A stretch of 64,000 nucleotides of DNA, from the NCBI GenBank assembly GCA_016292515.1, contig JAEDIJ010000003.1, forward strand, positions 1 through 64,000, written 5' to 3'. Under the pieces are notes generated by a model, which was not told the origin of the DNA, did not search any database, and saw nothing but the letters and a program-made list of their open reading frames with translations. Source of the stretch: Victivallaceae bacterium (GTDB lineage Bacteria > Verrucomicrobiota > Lentisphaeria > Victivallales > Victivallaceae). Positions 8,715-16,194 of the stretch are shown piece by piece (within the stretch, counting starts at the first letter, position 1; each line of letters starts with the position of its first letter). A program made the translations under genes and the position numbers.

Positions 8715-9881
8715 TCAGCGTACCGGTCGCCACGCACGCGCGGCTTCGCGCGCTCTGCGGTCGCAATCGAGGATCTGCGCGAGATCGTGCTGCGGTTCGA
8801 CCGGGATCGCCGCCATCACGTCGCCGACAAGTTTCCAGATGTCGGTGAATTTGATCTCCCCTTGGCGGAAACGCGCCACCGCCACTTCGTCGGCGGCGTT
8901 GAGGACTGCCGGCATCGTGCCGGAGGCTTCGATCGCTTTGCGCGCGAGAGCGATCGCCGGGAAGTGCTGATGATCGACTTCCCGGAATTCCAGTTTGCCG
9001 AGGGCGGGCAACGTGGTTTTGCCGACCGCGCCCGGCAGTCTTTCCGGCCACGTCAGAGCGTAGCGGATCGCAAGTTTCATATTCGGCATTGACATCTGGG
9101 CGATGAAACTGCCGTCGGTCAATTCGGCGAGCGCGTGAATGACCGATTGCGGATTGATGACGACGTCGAGTTTTTCGCTCGGCAGATCAAAGAGAAAATG
9201 CGCTTCGATGACTTCCAGCGCCTTATTCATCAGACTTGCGGAATCGACCGTGATCTTGTCGCCCATTTTCCACGTCGGATGACGCAACGCGTCGGCAAAG
9301 GTCGCGTCGGCAAGTTTTGCCGGATCCCAGTCGCGAAAAGCGCCGCCCGATGCGGTCAGCCATACTTTGGCGATCTCGTCGGGGCGCCGCCCCGCGAGTG
9401 CCTGAAAGACGCCGGAGTGTTCGCTGTCGATGGGGACGAGGCATCCCGGATGTTTTTTCGCTTCCGCCATCACGAGTTCGCCGGCGAGCGCGAGAACTTC
9501 CTTGCTCGCGAGCGCGACGCGCTTGCCGCGCTTCAACGCTTCGAGTACGGGGCGGATCCCCGCCGTCCCGATCACCGCGCAGAGGAGGATATCGACGTCG
9601 TCGCGCGTGGCGACTTCGACCATCGCTTCCTCTCCGGATGCGGCGCGGACGCCCGGAGGAAGTTTTTGAGCAAGTTCCTTTTCCAGCGCGGGATCGGTCG
9701 TGATGACGACGTCGGGATGAAAAATCGCGCTCTGCCGCGCCAATTCATCCAGTTGATGCCGCGCCGCGAGGGCGACGACCTGAAATTCCGCGGAATGCTC
9801 CGCCAGTTCCGCCGCCGCCGAGCGGCCGATCGAGCCGGTCGCACCCAATACGGCGACCCGGCGAGGAGAAAAATTTTTCAT
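8715..9881 (-). CDS. dxr: 1-deoxy-D-xylulose 5-phosphate reductoisomerase
   Basis: Second enzyme of the MEP isoprenoid pathway: converts DXP to 2-C-methylerythritol 4-phosphate with NADPH. The 388 residues are near the usual 390-400. Seen are the NADPH-binding GATGSIGRSA, SKEVLALAGELVM, the metal/substrate motif PIDSEHSGVFQAL, TASGGAFRD, and the C-terminal NAADEVAVARF. The start at 9881 follows AGGAGT with correct spacing; upstream in-frame ATGs add non-conserved residues. A promoter TTGGCA-18-TATATT lies at 9912-9941. It runs convergent to the CaCA antiporter. Confidence 0.97.
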   Translation of the reverse strand: MKNFSPRRVAVLGATGSIGRSAAAELAEHSAEFQVVALAARHQLDELARQSAIFHPDVVITTDPALEKELAQKLPPGVRAASGEEAMVEVATRDDVDILLCAVIGTAGIRPVLEALKRGKRVALASKEVLALAGELVMAEAKKHPGCLVPIDSEHSGVFQALAGRRPDEIAKVWLTASGGAFRDWDPAKLADATFADALRHPTWKMGDKITVDSASLMNKALEVIEAHFLFDLPSEKLDVVINPQSVIHALAELTDGSFIAQMSMPNMKLAIRYALTWPERLPGAVGKTTLPALGKLEFREVDHQHFPAIALARKAIEASGTMPAVLNAADEVAVARFRQGEIKFTDIWKLVGDVMAAIPVEPQHDLAQILDCDRRAREAARAWRPVR

Positions 9882-9911
9882 TTCGGCACTCCTTTTTATG
9901 ACGTTTTTCAT

Positions 9912-9941
9912 AATATATCCGTTGCCGGTCATTTTTGCCAA
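9912..9941 (-). promoter_or_regulatory. Promoter of dxr
   Basis: On the minus strand TTGGCA (9941-9936), an 18-bp spacer, then TATATT (9917-9912). About 30 bp separate the -10 from the dxr start. It faces away from the rpsO promoter, making a divergent pair. Confidence 0.75.
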
Positions 9942-9967
9942 CAGCGGAGCGGCGGGAAAAATAGAAT

Positions 9968-9996
9968 TTGCAAAAATCACATTCCTGCGCTATATT
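9968..9996 (+). promoter_or_regulatory. Promoter of rpsO
   Basis: TTGCAA (9968-9973), 17-bp spacer, TATATT (9991-9996). The 5' leader before rpsO would be about 110 nt, long enough for the S15 autoregulation known in other bacteria, although no specific S15-binding fold was identified. Confidence 0.8.
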
Positions 9997-10113
9997 ATAA
10001 GACGTTCCGGTAAAAATACTGGTGAAACGCTTCGTCGCGGTCGTAATTCCGGGAGTCGATGTCCGCCCCGGCGGCTGCCGAAAGCGAAAACTTTTTCAGA
10101 AGGAGATCAGAAA

Positions 10114-10383
10114 ATGGACAAAGCCACCAAGACCCAGACGATCGAAACTTTTGCGCGTAAAGCCGGTGATACGGGTTCGCCGGAAGTCCAGATCGCGTTG
10201 TTGAGCGGCCGCATCGTCGAACTCACCGCGCACCTCAAACGCAATCCCAAGGATCACAGCACCCGTCACGGTTTGCTCGCGATGGTCGTGCTCCGCAAGA
10301 AACTCTTGAACTATCTCGCCCGCGAAAACCGCGCGAAATACATCGAGATCACCGATAAACTCGGTATCCGCCGCGCGAAGTAA
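10114..10383 (+). CDS. rpsO: 30S ribosomal protein S15
   Basis: 89-residue small-subunit protein that binds 16S rRNA. Signatures include DTGSPEVQIALLSGRI, LTAHLKRNPKDHSTRHGLL and the C-terminal YLARENRAKYIEITDKLGIRR; length is exactly typical. AAGGAG lies 8 bp before the ATG at 10114. It forms a single-gene unit with its own promoter and a strong terminator. Confidence 0.98.
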   Translation: MDKATKTQTIETFARKAGDTGSPEVQIALLSGRIVELTAHLKRNPKDHSTRHGLLAMVVLRKKLLNYLARENRAKYIEITDKLGIRRAK

Positions 10384-10398
10384 GCGTTTGCGCTTCTA

Positions 10399-10446
10399 AA
10401 AAAAGGCTGTTGCAAAACCTTAAAGGGGAAAGCAACAGCCTTTTTT
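10399..10446 (+). terminator. Rho-independent terminator after rpsO
   Basis: GGCTGTTGC (10405-10413) pairs with GCAACAGCC (10432-10440), followed by six T. An A run before the stem also pairs with the T run. Confidence 0.92.
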
Positions 10447-10450
10447 GTAT

Positions 10451-10555
10451 CATTGCACTTTGATGTAATGGGAGCACGAGAGGCTTGTTTCGCCTCTCGT
10501 GACTCTCTCAACCCGCCACGGGCGGGGCTTTGTACCCTGCCGCAGATATTTGCGG
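10451..10555 (+). repeat. Three-hairpin intergenic repeat, copy 1
   Basis: About 105 bp starting CATTGCACTTTGATG. It holds three stems in series: CACGAGAGGC with GCCTCTCGTG, CCCGCC with GGCGGG, and CCGCAGATATTTGCGG. The same layout occurs in reverse orientation at 38913-39016, where several stem bases differ but stay paired. It begins a few bases after the rpsO terminator. Confidence 0.8.
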
Positions 10556-10909
10556 AACTTGCGCTTTGTCCGCGCTCCAACCGAATATCCCCGCAAATCT
10601 CCGCGGTCGTCTATATTTGTTACTGAAAATTGACTTGCGTCCCACGCGGGCTAATGCTACGCGCTTCCGTCTTCGCCAAGGCTACGCCGTGACAAGCCGC
10701 CCGCCCGACTGCCCGATGTGCGATACTCTCCCACGCCGATGTCTTTCTCGCCCTGCCTTCCGGCGCCAAGGCTATGGAGGGCAAGCCGGGCGAAAAAGAG
10801 GTGAAAACGGATGACAACGCAGTTGCACTGCTGCGTCGCGATGGTCTTTTTGCGGCTCAAACATTTTGCATTTTCGCACACTTCCTTTTCTTTCTCGTCA
10901 AAGAGCCCC
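10556..10909. other. Non-coding stretch with two short dispersed repeats
   Basis: No convincing gene. Two degenerate copies of a GCCAAGGCTA-centred repeat lie at about 10664-10697 and 10754-10788; a third is at 45791-45823. The segment 10790-10870 is near 50% GC with no clear RBS-linked frame. The rest looks like decayed repeat DNA up to the promoter of the HPr-like gene. Confidence 0.55.
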
Positions 10910-10938
10910 TTGCATTTGCCTGTAAGAGACGCTATATT
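10910..10938 (+). promoter_or_regulatory. Promoter of the HPr-like gene
   Basis: TTGCAT (10910-10915), 17-bp spacer, TATATT (10933-10938), followed by a leader of roughly 30 nt carrying GGGGAG before the ATG at 10973. Confidence 0.8.
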
Positions 10939-10972
10939 CTGTCGGTCACAGATTTAACGGGGAGATTTGGAT

Positions 10973-11254
10973 ATGAAAGAGCGCGTTGTCACCATTCGCA
11001 ACCGGGCGGGCATCCACTGCCGTCCTTCCGGAGTCATACTCAATACGATCAATCAGGAATTTCCCTACCACCGCTTTGAAATTGAAACGGTGGAAGACAA
11101 GCGCATTGAACTCAACAGTATGCTGGCGTTGATTTCGCTCGGACTTGCGCTCGGCGCGCAGGCGACGCTTCGGTGCACGGGGCCGGATGAAGAAAAGGCG
11201 ATCCGGCGCATCGGCGATCTCTTTGAGACGGAATTCGATTTCCCGGCGCGTTAG
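10973..11254 (+). CDS. HPr-family phosphocarrier protein
   Basis: 93 residues with the HPr active-site loop NRAGIHCRPSG; the His falls at residue 15, as in canonical HPr. The region corresponding to the regulatory serine reads LNSMLALISLGLALGAQ, so a Ser is retained near position 49. The ATG at 10973 is preferred to a TTG at 10967 because GGGGAG lies 8 bp upstream. It could take phosphate in a sugar phosphotransferase chain or act as an NPr/Crh-like regulator; no Enzyme I or HPr kinase gene is nearby, so its partner is unknown. Confidence 0.85.
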   Translation: MKERVVTIRNRAGIHCRPSGVILNTINQEFPYHRFEIETVEDKRIELNSMLALISLGLALGAQATLRCTGPDEEKAIRRIGDLFETEFDFPAR

Positions 11255-11259
11255 GCGTT

Positions 11260-11778
11260 TCAGACGAAAACGTAGCGGTTTTCTTCCAGGATGGTCACGG
11301 CGAAGTGACAGCCGAGCCGGAAACACCATTTGAGTGCTTCGGCGAGCGCGAGAAATTTCTCTTCCTCCGCCGGAGCGTTTTCACTTTGCATGAAATCCCA
11401 GAAATTCTGCGCCGCGTTTCCGGCGAAGTCGGAGCGTTTGAAACGCTCGGTGATTCTTTCTTCGGCGCAGATCGGAGCCTTGCCGTCGAGCAATCCCAAT
11501 AGATCGAATTCATCGGGACGGTGGTTGGCGAAATTGGTGACGGTTTCCGCCGATTTGGCGAAAACGAAATTGAAAAGCGACGCGATCTCGTCGGCGGTAA
11601 AACTTGCCCTGTCCTTGATCTCGGCGAGAATTTTGATCAGCAATTTTTTTTCGGCTTCGGCGAATTCCGGCGCGACGGCGACCGGTTTGTCGAGAAGACC
11701 GTTTTGACGGGCGGCGTCGATGACGCAACGGCTCGCGTTTTGGGCGGAGATGGAGCGGCTGAATGTGTTTTCCGGCAT
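11260..11778 (-). CDS. Hypothetical protein, 172 residues
   Basis: No family recognised. The protein is soluble-looking and helical, with no signal peptide or membrane helix. The C-terminal half is aromatic-rich (NAAQNFWDFMQSENA, ALKWCFRLGCHFAVTILEE). The start at 11778 (MPENTF...) is chosen because AAAGGGA lies just upstream and a promoter is at 11807-11835; extending upstream would cross that promoter. It is convergent with the HPr-like gene (6 bp gap) and divergent from lptF, with which it shares a promoter region. Confidence 0.7.
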   Translation of the reverse strand: MPENTFSRSISAQNASRCVIDAARQNGLLDKPVAVAPEFAEAEKKLLIKILAEIKDRASFTADEIASLFNFVFAKSAETVTNFANHRPDEFDLLGLLDGKAPICAEERITERFKRSDFAGNAAQNFWDFMQSENAPAEEEKFLALAEALKWCFRLGCHFAVTILEENRYVFV

Positions 11779-11806
11779 ATTTTTCCCTTTGAGTTGAATT
11801 CTTTTT

Positions 11807-11835
11807 AATATATCTCCTGCAATCGAATTTGGCAA
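11807..11835 (-). promoter_or_regulatory. Promoter of the 172-residue hypothetical gene
   Basis: Minus-strand TTGCCA (11835-11830), 17-bp spacer, TATATT (11812-11807). Its -35 overlaps the -35 of the plus-strand lptF promoter in the palindromic word TTTGGCAAA. Confidence 0.8.
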
Positions 11836-11857
11836 ACCGCATCTTGCGGTGTATATT
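11829..11857 (+). promoter_or_regulatory. Promoter of the LptF/G-type permease gene
   Basis: TTGGCA (11829-11834), 17-bp spacer, TATATT (11852-11857). Only six bases separate the -10 from the ATG at 11864, so the predicted transcription start falls at the start codon: a likely leaderless mRNA. Confidence 0.78.
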
Positions 11858-11863
11858 AAGAGT

Positions 11864-13174
11864 ATGGAAAGAATCACAGAACAAAAACGTCCTGAACGTC
11901 GCTGGTTCCCGTTGTGGATCATCGACCGCTACGTATTGCGGGAATTTTTGATCAAGTACAGCATTCTGCTGCTTGTGTTCGTCATCCTTTTCATCCTCAA
12001 CGACGTCTACCATTTCATCGGAGATTTTCTCTCGGGCAATGCGTCGCTTTCCGCGATGGTCGCGTTTTTTCTCTACAAATTGCCGGGAAACATCCGCTTC
12101 GTACTGCCGATCTCGATGTTGCTCGGCTGTATGTGGACGATGGCGGCATTCGGCAAAAATCTGGAAATCACCGCGATGCGCGCATCGGGCGTTTCCGTAC
12201 CGCGCGCCAGCGCGATGATTTTTGTCGTCGGTTTCATCGTGACGCTGATCAACATTTCCTTCAATGAAAAGATCGTCCCGATCACCGAACGCAAGGCGCA
12301 GGTTGTCTACGATCTTGCCGCCGACAACCGACGCTATCAGCACAGTCTGCTCGCCTACCGGAGCAACGATCTGAAACGCCATTGGCTTTTCAAGACGTTC
12401 AAGAGCGGCGGCGATCAGGATGCCGTGGCGATCAAGACCTTTTGGACGAAATCGATGATCCGGCAACTTTTGGGGAGCCCGCAGGATCCCGGCTACGCGG
12501 AGCGCATTCAGGCAGTTTTCCCCGCCAAGTCCAAGGAATTGCTGGCGATCACCGATCCGGAAGCGTTGCGTCAGAAAATCGAGTATCAGCTTCTGAATCG
12601 CAAGATCGACTTTTTCATCAAATCCGCGAATTACGATGAAAAGCGAAAAGTGTGGACGTGGCGGGACGGCTATTTCGTCAGTTACGACCGCAGCGACGAG
12701 ACGCTTTTCAGCGGCAGCCGCGGCACATCGGAAATGCACGCCGAGATCCACTTCGATCAACTGGTTTTCACGGAAGCGGAGGTTCCAGAATCCCCCTTTG
12801 ACATCCTCGCTTCCATCAGCGAAAAAGACGATCTGCCGACGGTCGATATCCTGCGGCTGATCCGCAACAACCCCGATATGGCGCAGCGGGTGCGCGACAT
12901 CTACCTGACGATCTTCTTTTACCGGCTCGCCTTTCCGTGGTCGTGTTTCCTTGCGGTCTTTCTCGGTGTGCCGCTGGCGGTGCGCAACGAGCGCACGGGC
13001 AGTATGCTCGCGATCATCACGGCGATCGTCGTGATCGTCGTCTATATGGTCGTGGCGCAGATTTTTCTCGTGCTGGGCAAAGGGGGATATCTCAACCCCT
13101 GTTTCGCCGGATTGACGCCGACGGTCGCTTTTATCGCTTACGGCATCTGGCGGATGATCGGCGACCGCACTTAA
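11864..13174 (+). CDS. LptF/LptG family permease (lipopolysaccharide export)
   Basis: 436-residue inner-membrane permease of the YjgP/YjgQ family, which with LptB extracts LPS from the inner membrane. N-terminal helices (IKYSILLLVFVILFILNDV; LPISMLLGCMWTMAAFGKN) are followed by the family motif EITAMRASGVSVPRA, a large periplasmic domain, and C-terminal helices near residues 355-435. No RBS precedes ATG 11864 and the promoter -10 is 6 bp away. Its stop shares the TTAA at 13171-13174 with the convergent folC stop. LptF versus LptG cannot be decided. Confidence 0.88.
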   Translation: MERITEQKRPERRWFPLWIIDRYVLREFLIKYSILLLVFVILFILNDVYHFIGDFLSGNASLSAMVAFFLYKLPGNIRFVLPISMLLGCMWTMAAFGKNLEITAMRASGVSVPRASAMIFVVGFIVTLINISFNEKIVPITERKAQVVYDLAADNRRYQHSLLAYRSNDLKRHWLFKTFKSGGDQDAVAIKTFWTKSMIRQLLGSPQDPGYAERIQAVFPAKSKELLAITDPEALRQKIEYQLLNRKIDFFIKSANYDEKRKVWTWRDGYFVSYDRSDETLFSGSRGTSEMHAEIHFDQLVFTEAEVPESPFDILASISEKDDLPTVDILRLIRNNPDMAQRVRDIYLTIFFYRLAFPWSCFLAVFLGVPLAVRNERTGSMLAIITAIVVIVVYMVVAQIFLVLGKGGYLNPCFAGLTPTVAFIAYGIWRMIGDRT

Positions 13175-14442
13175 ACGAGATCTCCGGCGGCTTCCCTGCC
13201 GCCGAGATATTCCAGAATTTCTCCGGCGAGAAAGAGACTGCCGGAAACGACGATCTTTCCTTTTGTCTTTTCTTGCGCTTTTTTCAGCGCGTCGATACCG
13301 TCGTCGGCACTGTCGGTCGGGATCTCTGGCGCGATCTCAAAGAGCATTTGCCGTAATTTTGCCGGAGGGAAACTGGTGCGTTTTTCCGCCGGGAGCGGCG
13401 TGAAGATCATCTTTTCGGCAAGCGGCGCCCAGAGTTTCAGACATTCCGATACCGCCTTGTCCTCAAAACCGCCGTAGACGACAGTGAATTTTTCATCGGG
13501 GAAGCGTTCCGCGAGCGAGGACGTCAACGCGCCGACTCCGTCGGGATTGTGCCCCCCGTCGACGATGACGTTGCCCAAAGTCTGCATCCTGCCCGGCCAG
13601 CGGACGCGGCTCAAAGCGGCTACGGCGCGGCGGAGATCGAAATTTTCCTTTTCGGCGAGATAGCGCAACACGGCGAGGACGATCCGGCAGTTTTCGCGCT
13701 GCATTCTGCCCGGCAAACTCAAAGCGACGTCGATGCCGTTGTAAGTGAAACATTGATTGCCGTTTCGATCGACGGTGAATTTTTCCGGCACCGGCGCGGC
13801 GGGCGGGAAAAACGGCGCGTGTCTTTCCTTTGCCGTTTGGGCGATGACCGAATCGGCTTCATCGGGCAGTTTACCGGTGAAAACAGGGACGTTTTCCTTG
13901 ATGATCCCCGCCTTTTCTTTTGCGATCAATGCCAGTGTTTTGCCGAGGATCTGCTGATGATCGAGCGCGATGTTGGTGATGACGGAAACGATCGGCGTCA
14001 CGACGTTGGTCGCGTCGAGCCTGCCGCCCATTCCGGTTTCCCAGACGACGATGTCGCACTTCGCATCGGCGAAAAGCCGGGCGGCGAGCGCGGTGGCGAA
14101 TTCAAAGTAGGTGAATTCCAGTCCCGCCGTCTGTTGCGCCAGAATTTCCGCGGTGCGGTCAAAGGTCGGTTGATCGACCATTTTGCCGTCGATGCGGAAA
14201 CGTTCGCGCACGTCGATCAGATGCGGCGAAGTGTAAAACCCGGTATGGAATCCCGCGCCGCGCAAAGCGGCTTCCAGCATTGCGCCCGTCGAACCTTTGC
14301 CGTTGGTTCCGGCAAGGTGGATGAACCGCAAATTTTTTTGCGGATCTCCCGCGCGGGCAAAAAGTTCAAGCGTCGGCTCCAAGCCGAGTTTGATCGAAAA
14401 CATATTGAGCCGATCCAGAAAATCGGCGCCGGAAAAGTGCAT
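13171..14442 (-). CDS. folC: Bifunctional folylpolyglutamate synthase / dihydrofolate synthase
   Basis: Mur-ligase superfamily enzyme of folate metabolism that adds glutamate to dihydropteroate or tetrahydrofolate using ATP. The 423 residues carry the P-loop HLAGTNGKGSTGAMLEAAL, FYTSPHLIDVRERF, the Mg-binding segment TYFEFATALAARLF, ALDHQQILGKTLALIAKEKAGI with the carbamylated-lysine region, and the C-terminal NVIVDGGHNPDG. The ATG at 14442 overlaps the tolB stop (TAATG), so translation is coupled to tolB. It is the last gene of the ppi-tolB-folC operon. Confidence 0.94.
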   Translation of the reverse strand: MHFSGADFLDRLNMFSIKLGLEPTLELFARAGDPQKNLRFIHLAGTNGKGSTGAMLEAALRGAGFHTGFYTSPHLIDVRERFRIDGKMVDQPTFDRTAEILAQQTAGLEFTYFEFATALAARLFADAKCDIVVWETGMGGRLDATNVVTPIVSVITNIALDHQQILGKTLALIAKEKAGIIKENVPVFTGKLPDEADSVIAQTAKERHAPFFPPAAPVPEKFTVDRNGNQCFTYNGIDVALSLPGRMQRENCRIVLAVLRYLAEKENFDLRRAVAALSRVRWPGRMQTLGNVIVDGGHNPDGVGALTSSLAERFPDEKFTVVYGGFEDKAVSECLKLWAPLAEKMIFTPLPAEKRTSFPPAKLRQMLFEIAPEIPTDSADDGIDALKKAQEKTKGKIVVSGSLFLAGEILEYLGGREAAGDLV

Positions 14443-15638
14443 TATTTCGCCCTTGCGCCTTTTAATTTGCAGGGCGACCACGCCGGCATCGACAATTCGT
14501 ACTGCATCGAGAGCAGCGTCCGGACTTTGCCGGTGCGCGTATCGACGACGACGAGATCGGAGCGTTTGCCCGAAATGCGTTTGCAGACCACCTGGCGGTT
14601 ATCCGCCGCCCACGCCGGGGATTCAAAACTGCCCGGCTCATCGGTAACGCGTTGATTTTCACCGGTTTTGAGATCGAAAACGCAAATAGTGTAGCTTCCG
14701 TTGACCCGCGAAGCGTAGACGATCTTGTCGTCGCCCGACCAGTCGGGCGTCACCGCGTCGCTGCCGACGGCGGGAAGCCGCTTTTTCTGCGAACCGTCGC
14801 GGTTGCAGACGATGATGCGGGTCGAACCGCCCCTTTGTTCGCTGACGTAGGCGATCCGCGAACCGTCCGGGCTCCAACAGGGCGATGCCTCGACTTCGAT
14901 GTTTTTGGTCAGCCGCCGCAGTTGCCGCGAAAAAAGCGCTTTCACATAGAGGTCGACCTGATGATCGAAACTGAAAATCCCGGCGATCTCCTGTCCGTTC
15001 GGACTGACGGCGGCGCCGGTGTTGATGCCTTTGTAGGCGGCGATGATGCGGCTCCTTTTGGGGCCGACGACGACGGTTTCGATGAGGTCGATGCCGGTGC
15101 GCCCGTATTTGGAGTAGCAGATCGAACGGCCGTCCGGCATCCAGCAAGGTTCGACGCAGAGCGCGTTGAAATTGGTCAGCTGGACGATGTTTTTGCCGTC
15201 GATGTCGCAGGCGTAGATGTTGCGGACGCCCGCCGCCGTCTTGGCGCAAAAGGCGATGCGCGAGGTACAGAAGCCCTGAACTTTGAGATCGCTGAAACTG
15301 CGTTCGATCGCGTGATCGACGATCAGTTTCGCCATCGTGCGCACGTCGGTGCCGCGGACGTGCCACGCTTCGAGCGGCGCGCCGGCGAGATCGAGATCGC
15401 AGCGGACTCCGCCAGAAGCCGGGGAGATTTTCAACAGGTAATCCCCGACGTTATTCGTCAGGTCGAACCAGCCGCAGGCGTTGAGGAGACTGCGCACTTC
15501 GCGGTCGAGCGCGGCGTTGCCGCTTGATTTCAACTCGATCGTCGGGTTGTCGCGCACCGTTTTGGAAACGATGATCGGCGCGGCTCCGAGGATCGCCGAA
15601 ATGCAAAAGAGAATAATGAAAACGGCAAATTTTTTCAT
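14442..15638 (-). CDS. tolB: Tol-Pal system beta-propeller protein TolB
   Basis: 398 residues. A signal peptide (MKKFAVFIILFCISAILGA) and a small N-terminal domain precede a WD40-like/PD40 beta-propeller with repeated blades such as CWMPDGRSICYSKYG, CWSPDGSRIAYVSEQRGG, DWSGDDKIVYAS and AWAADNRQVVC. TolB acts in the periplasm with Pal and TolA during cell division and outer-membrane constriction. It starts 3 bp after the cyclophilin gene and overlaps folC. The other Tol-like genes (TPR, ExbB, ExbD) are about 8 kb away rather than adjacent. Confidence 0.9.
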   Translation of the reverse strand: MKKFAVFIILFCISAILGAAPIIVSKTVRDNPTIELKSSGNAALDREVRSLLNACGWFDLTNNVGDYLLKISPASGGVRCDLDLAGAPLEAWHVRGTDVRTMAKLIVDHAIERSFSDLKVQGFCTSRIAFCAKTAAGVRNIYACDIDGKNIVQLTNFNALCVEPCWMPDGRSICYSKYGRTGIDLIETVVVGPKRSRIIAAYKGINTGAAVSPNGQEIAGIFSFDHQVDLYVKALFSRQLRRLTKNIEVEASPCWSPDGSRIAYVSEQRGGSTRIIVCNRDGSQKKRLPAVGSDAVTPDWSGDDKIVYASRVNGSYTICVFDLKTGENQRVTDEPGSFESPAWAADNRQVVCKRISGKRSDLVVVDTRTGKVRTLLSMQYELSMPAWSPCKLKGARAK

Positions 15639-15641
15639 TGT

Positions 15642-16133
15642 TTACTCCTCAACGGCGTCCAGAATGACGACTTCTTCTTTGGGCACGTCCTGATGAAATC
15701 CGCGCGCCATCGTTTCGACTTGCGCGATCTTGTCGACGACCTCCATTCCCCCGACGACTGTGCCGAAAACGCAGTAGCCGTAGTATTGCGGCACCGGCGC
15801 CTTGAAGTCGAGGAAGTCGTTGTCTACGAGGTTGATGAAAAACTGGCTCGTCGCTGAATCGACGACGTTGGTGCGCGCCATCGCGATCGTGCCGCGCTGA
15901 TTGGAGATCTGATTGGCGGCTTCGTTGCGGATCGCTTTCTGCGTCGGTTTCTGGGTGAAACTGCGGTCGAAACCGCCGCCTTGGATCATAAAGCCGGGAA
16001 TGACCCGGTGAAAGAGCGTGTCGCGGTAAAAGCCGCTGCGGACGTAGGAAAGGAAATTTTTCACCGTTTCCGGCGCGTCGTCGGCAAAGAGTTCCAGTTT
16101 GATCTCTCCGAAATTCGTTTTCAAAACAACCAT
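15642..16133 (-). CDS. Peptidyl-prolyl cis-trans isomerase, cyclophilin type
   Basis: 163-residue cyclophilin without a signal peptide. Catalytic and fold motifs FHRVIPGFMIQGGGF, GTIAMARTNVVDSATSQFFINL and YCVFGTVVGGMEVVDKIA are present. It catalyses proline isomerisation, presumably in the cytoplasm (PpiB-like). GGAG lies before the ATG at 16133, and a promoter is at 16166-16194. It heads the operon with tolB and folC. Confidence 0.94.
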   Translation of the reverse strand: MVVLKTNFGEIKLELFADDAPETVKNFLSYVRSGFYRDTLFHRVIPGFMIQGGGFDRSFTQKPTQKAIRNEAANQISNQRGTIAMARTNVVDSATSQFFINLVDNDFLDFKAPVPQYYGYCVFGTVVGGMEVVDKIAQVETMARGFHQDVPKEEVVILDAVEE

Positions 16134-16165
16134 TTTTTGACTCCTTGTTTATTTGTTTACGCGAT

Positions 16166-16194
16166 AATATATCATCAACTTGTTTTCATCGCAA
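16166..16194 (-). promoter_or_regulatory. Promoter of ppi-tolB-folC operon
   Basis: Minus-strand TTGCGA (16194-16189), 17-bp spacer, TATATT (16171-16166). The -35 lies within the last codons of the upstream prepilin peptidase gene. Confidence 0.78.

Noticed and set aside
10022..10204. Small frames in the rpsO leader.
   Set aside because: They overlap rpsO in another frame and show no separate RBS or conservation signal.
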